Positions 5,931 to 8,136 of a stretch of DNA of 8,136 bases are shown piece by piece. The notes below the pieces were generated by a model. It did not search any database. It worked only from the letters and a program-made list of their open reading frames with translations, and was not told where the DNA came from. This DNA is from Candidatus Aminicenantota bacterium. Its GTDB lineage: Bacteria; Acidobacteriota; Aminicenantia; UBA2199. Every line of letters starts with the position of its first letter. Positions within the stretch are counted from its first letter, which is position 1. Position numbers and translations under genes: made by a program. The stretch lies in the NCBI GenBank assembly GCA_030671465.1, contig DAOVIP010000068.1:1-8136 (forward strand), read 5' to 3'.

Positions 5931-7183
5931 GACATCATTTTTATAAAATCTTTATTGGATTTGGTTTTCGACAATTTTTCAATCAGTAATTCCATGGCCT
6001 CCACTTCGGACATCTGTGAAAGCACTTTTCTGAGCACCCAGATCTTATTGAGATCATCACCGTCAATCAGCAATTCTTCTTTACGGGTACCGGATTGGAA
6101 CAGGTTAATGGCCGGGAAAACCCGTTTATCAACCAAGCGTCTGTCCAGATTGATTTCCATGTTTCCAGTACCTTTGAACTCCTCAAAAATGACCTCATCC
6201 ATTCGACTCCCGGTATCAACCAGGGCAGTGGCCAGAATAGTCAAACTTCCCCCTTCCTCAATGTTACGAGCGGCACCAAAGAATTTTTTGGGCTTGTTGA
6301 GAGCATTGGCATCAATACCTCCCGAAAGCACCTTACCTGAAGAGGGAGTAATGGCATTATGGGCCCGGGCCAGTCGGGTAATAGAATCCAGCAATATGAC
6401 CACGTCTTTGCCCATTTCCACCATCCTTTTGGCTTTTTCCAATACAATATCAGCCACCTTGGTATGCCGGAGCGGGATTTCATCAAAAGTTGAAGAAATG
6501 ACCTCGCCATTCACGTTCCGGCTCATATCAGTGACTTCTTCAGGCCGCTCATCAATCAACAACACAATTAAAATGACATCCGGGTGATTGATTTCCAGAG
6601 ATTTGGCAATACTCTGCAGGATCATGGTTTTACCGGTTCGGGGAGCTGCCACAATCAATCCCCTCTGGCCTTTGCCGAGTGGAGTCAATAGATCCATGAC
6701 ACGACCGGACATATTTTCGGTTCCAGTTTCCAGAATGATCTTTTCTTCGGGATAAAGGGGGGTCAGCTTTTCAAATTTCTTGTTTTTTCTGAGCACGAGT
6801 ACATGCTCTGGATCCTCGGAATTGATCGCTTCAATGGATAACAGGGCAAAATATTTTTCCCCTCCTTTGGGTGGCCTTACTGAACCGGAAATGGTATCAC
6901 CGGTGCGAAGATCAAATTTGTTGACCTGGGAGGGGGAAACATAAATATCCTCTGAACTGGACAAATATGCGTATTCCTGAAAGCGGAGAAACCCATACCC
7001 TTCACTATGGATTTCAATAACGCCTTCGGCAAATAGTTTTCCATTGGCACTGGCCTGGGCATTTAACACATTAAAATACAGCGAATTTTTGTCTTTTATG
7101 TCCACATTCTCAATCTCAAATTGCTTAACGATTTTCTTTAAATCCTCAACTTTCATGGCCTGTAAGTCTTTTAATGAATACAT
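5918..7183 (-). CDS. rho: Transcription termination factor Rho
   Basis: Rho is a ring-shaped RNA-dependent ATPase that ends transcription. At 421 residues it is close to E. coli Rho (419). Domains in order: an N-terminal helical domain (1-45); the RNA-binding cold-shock-like domain with EGYGFLRF (61-68), DIYVSPSQV (79-87) and LRTGDTISG (92-100); then the RecA-like ATPase. There I see the Walker A loop APRTGKT (180-186, Lys185), the catalytic Glu212 in [10 protein letters not shown], Walker [11 protein letters not shown] (261-270, Asp266), the Q-loop region [15 protein letters not shown] (281-295), the R-loop region [19 protein letters not shown] (323-341) and the arginine finger Arg367 in SGTRKEELL. 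All key ATPase residues are kept. A longer frame starts at 7201, its ATG overlapping the engB stop (ATGA), but AAAGGAG at 7189-7195 sits five bases before the ATG at 7183, so I use that. The Walker A loop is a variant of the common APPKAGKT. Confidence 0.98.
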   Translation of the reverse strand: MYSLKDLQAMKVEDLKKIVKQFEIENVDIKDKNSLYFNVLNAQASANGKLFAEGVIEIHSEGYGFLRFQEYAYLSSSEDIYVSPSQVNKFDLRTGDTISGSVRPPKGGEKYFALLSIEAINSEDPEHVLVLRKNKKFEKLTPLYPEEKIILETGTENMSGRVMDLLTPLGKGQRGLIVAAPRTGKTMILQSIAKSLEINHPDVILIVLLIDERPEEVTDMSRNVNGEVISSTFDEIPLRHTKVADIVLEKAKRMVEMGKDVVILLDSITRLARAHNAITPSSGKVLSGGIDANALNKPKKFFGAARNIEEGGSLTILATALVDTGSRMDEVIFEEFKGTGNMEINLDRRLVDKRVFPAINLFQSGTRKEELLIDGDDLNKIWVLRKVLSQMSEVEAMELLIEKLSKTKSNKDFIKMMSQGM

Positions 7184-7188
7184 TTTTT

Positions 7189-7195
7189 CTCCTTT
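7189..7195 (-). promoter_or_regulatory. Ribosome binding site deciding the rho start
   Basis: The minus strand reads AAAGGAG five bases upstream of the ATG at 7181-7183. The earlier in-frame ATG at 7199-7201 has no such site and would place this sequence inside the coding region. This favours a 421-residue Rho starting MYSLKDLQ. Confidence 0.8.
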
Positions 7196-7197
7196 AA

Positions 7198-7773
7198 TCA
7201 TTGGTTTAATGCTTCTTCTATATACTTTAAAATATTTTCTTTGTAGTGAGTAGATTTAATTGAAAATGGAATTGCATACAAACCAAACTCTTTTTGATAT
7301 TTTAAGGTTTGATTTTTTAAATGCGAATTTGAAATTTTATCACTCTTGGTAATAATTGTCAAGATTTTATAATTTTTTTGGGTTATTTTTGAAAGCAATT
7401 CAATATCTGAATCCATGAATCCCCTTCTTGAATCAATGAGGATGATTACCAGGGCAACACCCTCGATTTGCTCAAAAAAATAAGAAATCAACTTTTTAAC
7501 CCGCTGGCTTTCCGTTTTGGAAATCCGAGCATAGCCGTACCCGGGCAAATCCACAAAATAAAAATCATCATTGACCAGAAAATAATTGATGCTAACGGTC
7601 TTTCCGGGCCTGGAGCTGGTTCGGGCCAGGTGCTTTCTATTGCACAGGGTATTGATCAAGCTGGATTTTCCCACATTGGACCGGCCCATAAAAATAATTT
7701 TCGCCCGACCATCATTGAAAATTTCAGCCCGGTTAAAAGCGGTTTTAACAAGGGTAACATTCTTTATTTTCAT
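7198..7773 (-). CDS. engB: Ribosome biogenesis GTP-binding protein EngB/YsxC (YihA)
   Basis: EngB is a small GTPase needed for assembly of the large ribosomal subunit in the cytosol. In the 191-residue version the GTPase motifs are: G1 GRSNVGKS (30-37), G2 PGKT (56-59, Thr59), G3 DLPG within VDLPGYGYA (74-82), G4 TKSD (142-145) and a G5-like SIKS (171-174). [11 protein letters not shown] and ILIDSRRGF are typical of EngB rather than Era or Der. The start is uncertain: GTG at 7818, ATG at 7803 and ATG at 7773 are all in frame, and none has a clear ribosome binding site. I chose 7773 because MKIKNVTLV lines up with the N-terminus of B. subtilis YsxC and gives the family's usual length; 7803 would add ten basic residues. 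It follows lon, a pairing known in other bacteria, and precedes rho by 14 bases. Confidence 0.93.
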   Translation of the reverse strand: MKIKNVTLVKTAFNRAEIFNDGRAKIIFMGRSNVGKSSLINTLCNRKHLARTSSRPGKTVSINYFLVNDDFYFVDLPGYGYARISKTESQRVKKLISYFFEQIEGVALVIILIDSRRGFMDSDIELLSKITQKNYKILTIITKSDKISNSHLKNQTLKYQKEFGLYAIPFSIKSTHYKENILKYIEEALNQ

Positions 7774-7820
7774 GGTTGCTAATCTTTTCGCTTTCTTTGA
7801 CATTAAACCAACAAACACTG

Positions 7821-7849
7821 ATTCTTGATTTCTTCTCTCCGGATTTCAA
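7821..7849 (-). promoter_or_regulatory. Weak candidate promoter upstream of engB
   Basis: On the minus strand TTGAAA (7844-7849, five of six matches to the -35 consensus) is separated by 17 bases from AAGAAT (7821-7826, four of six matches to the -10 consensus). Transcription would start near 7814, upstream of both plausible engB ATGs. The gap after lon is short, so read-through from lon is an equally good explanation. Confidence 0.3.
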
Positions 7850-7871
7850 AAGCCAAAACAACGCCGAGTAT

Positions 7872-8136
7872 TTACTGTATTTTTGAATTCAGAAACGGCT
7901 TGATGACCTTGCTGTTGATATTTTTTATTTTGATCGGCTTTTCCAATACCATGTCCAGGACTTCATCCATATTATCCACCAGATGAATCTTGATTTCCTC
8001 CAAAATATCCGAGGGAATATCTTCGGCCACATCTTTCTCATTCTCTGCCGGAATCAATACGTTTTTGATACCGTATCGATGAGCCGCAATTATTTTTTCT
8101 TTGATCCCACCTACCGGAATTACTTTTCCTCTGAGA
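7872..8136 (-). CDS. lon: ATP-dependent protease Lon, C-terminal fragment
   Basis: Only the last 87 codons are inside the window. Lon is a soluble ATP-dependent serine protease that degrades misfolded and regulatory proteins. The fragment is the end of the protease domain: [20 protein letters not shown] contains the catalytic lysine of the Ser-Lys dyad (the first Lys of GGIKEK), followed by the family pattern [14 protein letters not shown] and a late [12 protein letters not shown] helix. The catalytic serine lies outside the window. After that helix there is a tail of about 20 residues ([17 protein letters not shown] then LNSKIQ), lysine-rich and not part of the conserved domain. The stop is TAA at 7872-7874. 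The frame is open to the window edge with no start inside. The lon-engB order is known from other bacteria and supports the call. Confidence 0.95.
   Translation of the reverse strand, partial: LRGKVIPVGGIKEKIIAAHRYGIKNVLIPAENEKDVAEDIPSDILEEIKIHLVDNMDEVLDMVLEKPIKIKNINSKVIKPFLNSKIQ

Noticed and set aside
5898..6587. A 229-codon plus-strand open frame opposite rho
   Set aside because: Long, but it is the antisense of the strongly conserved Rho ATPase domain. Its Ser/Leu-rich translation has no recognisable domain and it has no promoter or ribosome binding site that I can see.
7198..7201. rho start at 7201 through an ATGA overlap with the engB stop
   Set aside because: No ribosome binding site precedes it, while AAAGGAG sits five bases before the ATG at 7183.

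Overview
The window comes from an AT-leaning bacterial chromosome, and all nine genes I can support read on the minus strand. Two signs point to a Gram-negative-type (diderm) cell: a LolA-type periplasmic lipoprotein chaperone and a membrane-bound pyrophosphatase. I cannot name the phylum. The mix of a K+-dependent-type pyrophosphatase, Rho, Lon and an ECF sigma cassette would fit an anaerobic or energy-limited lineage, but that is inference.

Reading in the direction of transcription (from high to low coordinates), the window begins with the C-terminal end of Lon protease (7872-8136, cut by the window edge). It continues with the ribosome-assembly GTPase EngB/YsxC (7198-7773) and transcription terminator Rho (5918-7183). 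Next come a LolA-like lipoprotein carrier (5259-5864), an ECF sigma factor (4644-5219), a zinc-finger anti-sigma factor with two membrane segments (4100-4660) and a signal-peptide-bearing bactofilin-like multi-pass membrane protein (3178-4062). From lon to the bactofilin-like gene the gaps are short (14 to 98 bases, and one 17-base overlap). I see no convincing intrinsic terminator, so much of this could be one long transcript.

Two further units follow, each with a good sigma70-type promoter that I can point to. They are a DUF218/YdcF-SanA-like membrane-anchored protein (2455-3072) and the 730-residue ion-pumping pyrophosphatase HppA (148-2340). After a 47-base gap the start of purC (SAICAR synthase) runs off the low edge (1-100).

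Most of the window is housekeeping. The most interesting part is the envelope cassette LolA / ECF sigma / anti-sigma / secreted bactofilin-like membrane protein. It looks like a small envelope-sensing regulon placed downstream of general protein-quality and transcription-termination genes. Each component family is known; its combined role here is not something I recognise as described.

No stretch longer than 300 bases lacks a gene. The largest gaps are 114 bases (2341-2454), 105 bases (3073-3177) and 98 bases (7774-7871), and each holds a candidate promoter. I found no tRNA, rRNA, CRISPR array, insertion sequence or attachment site.
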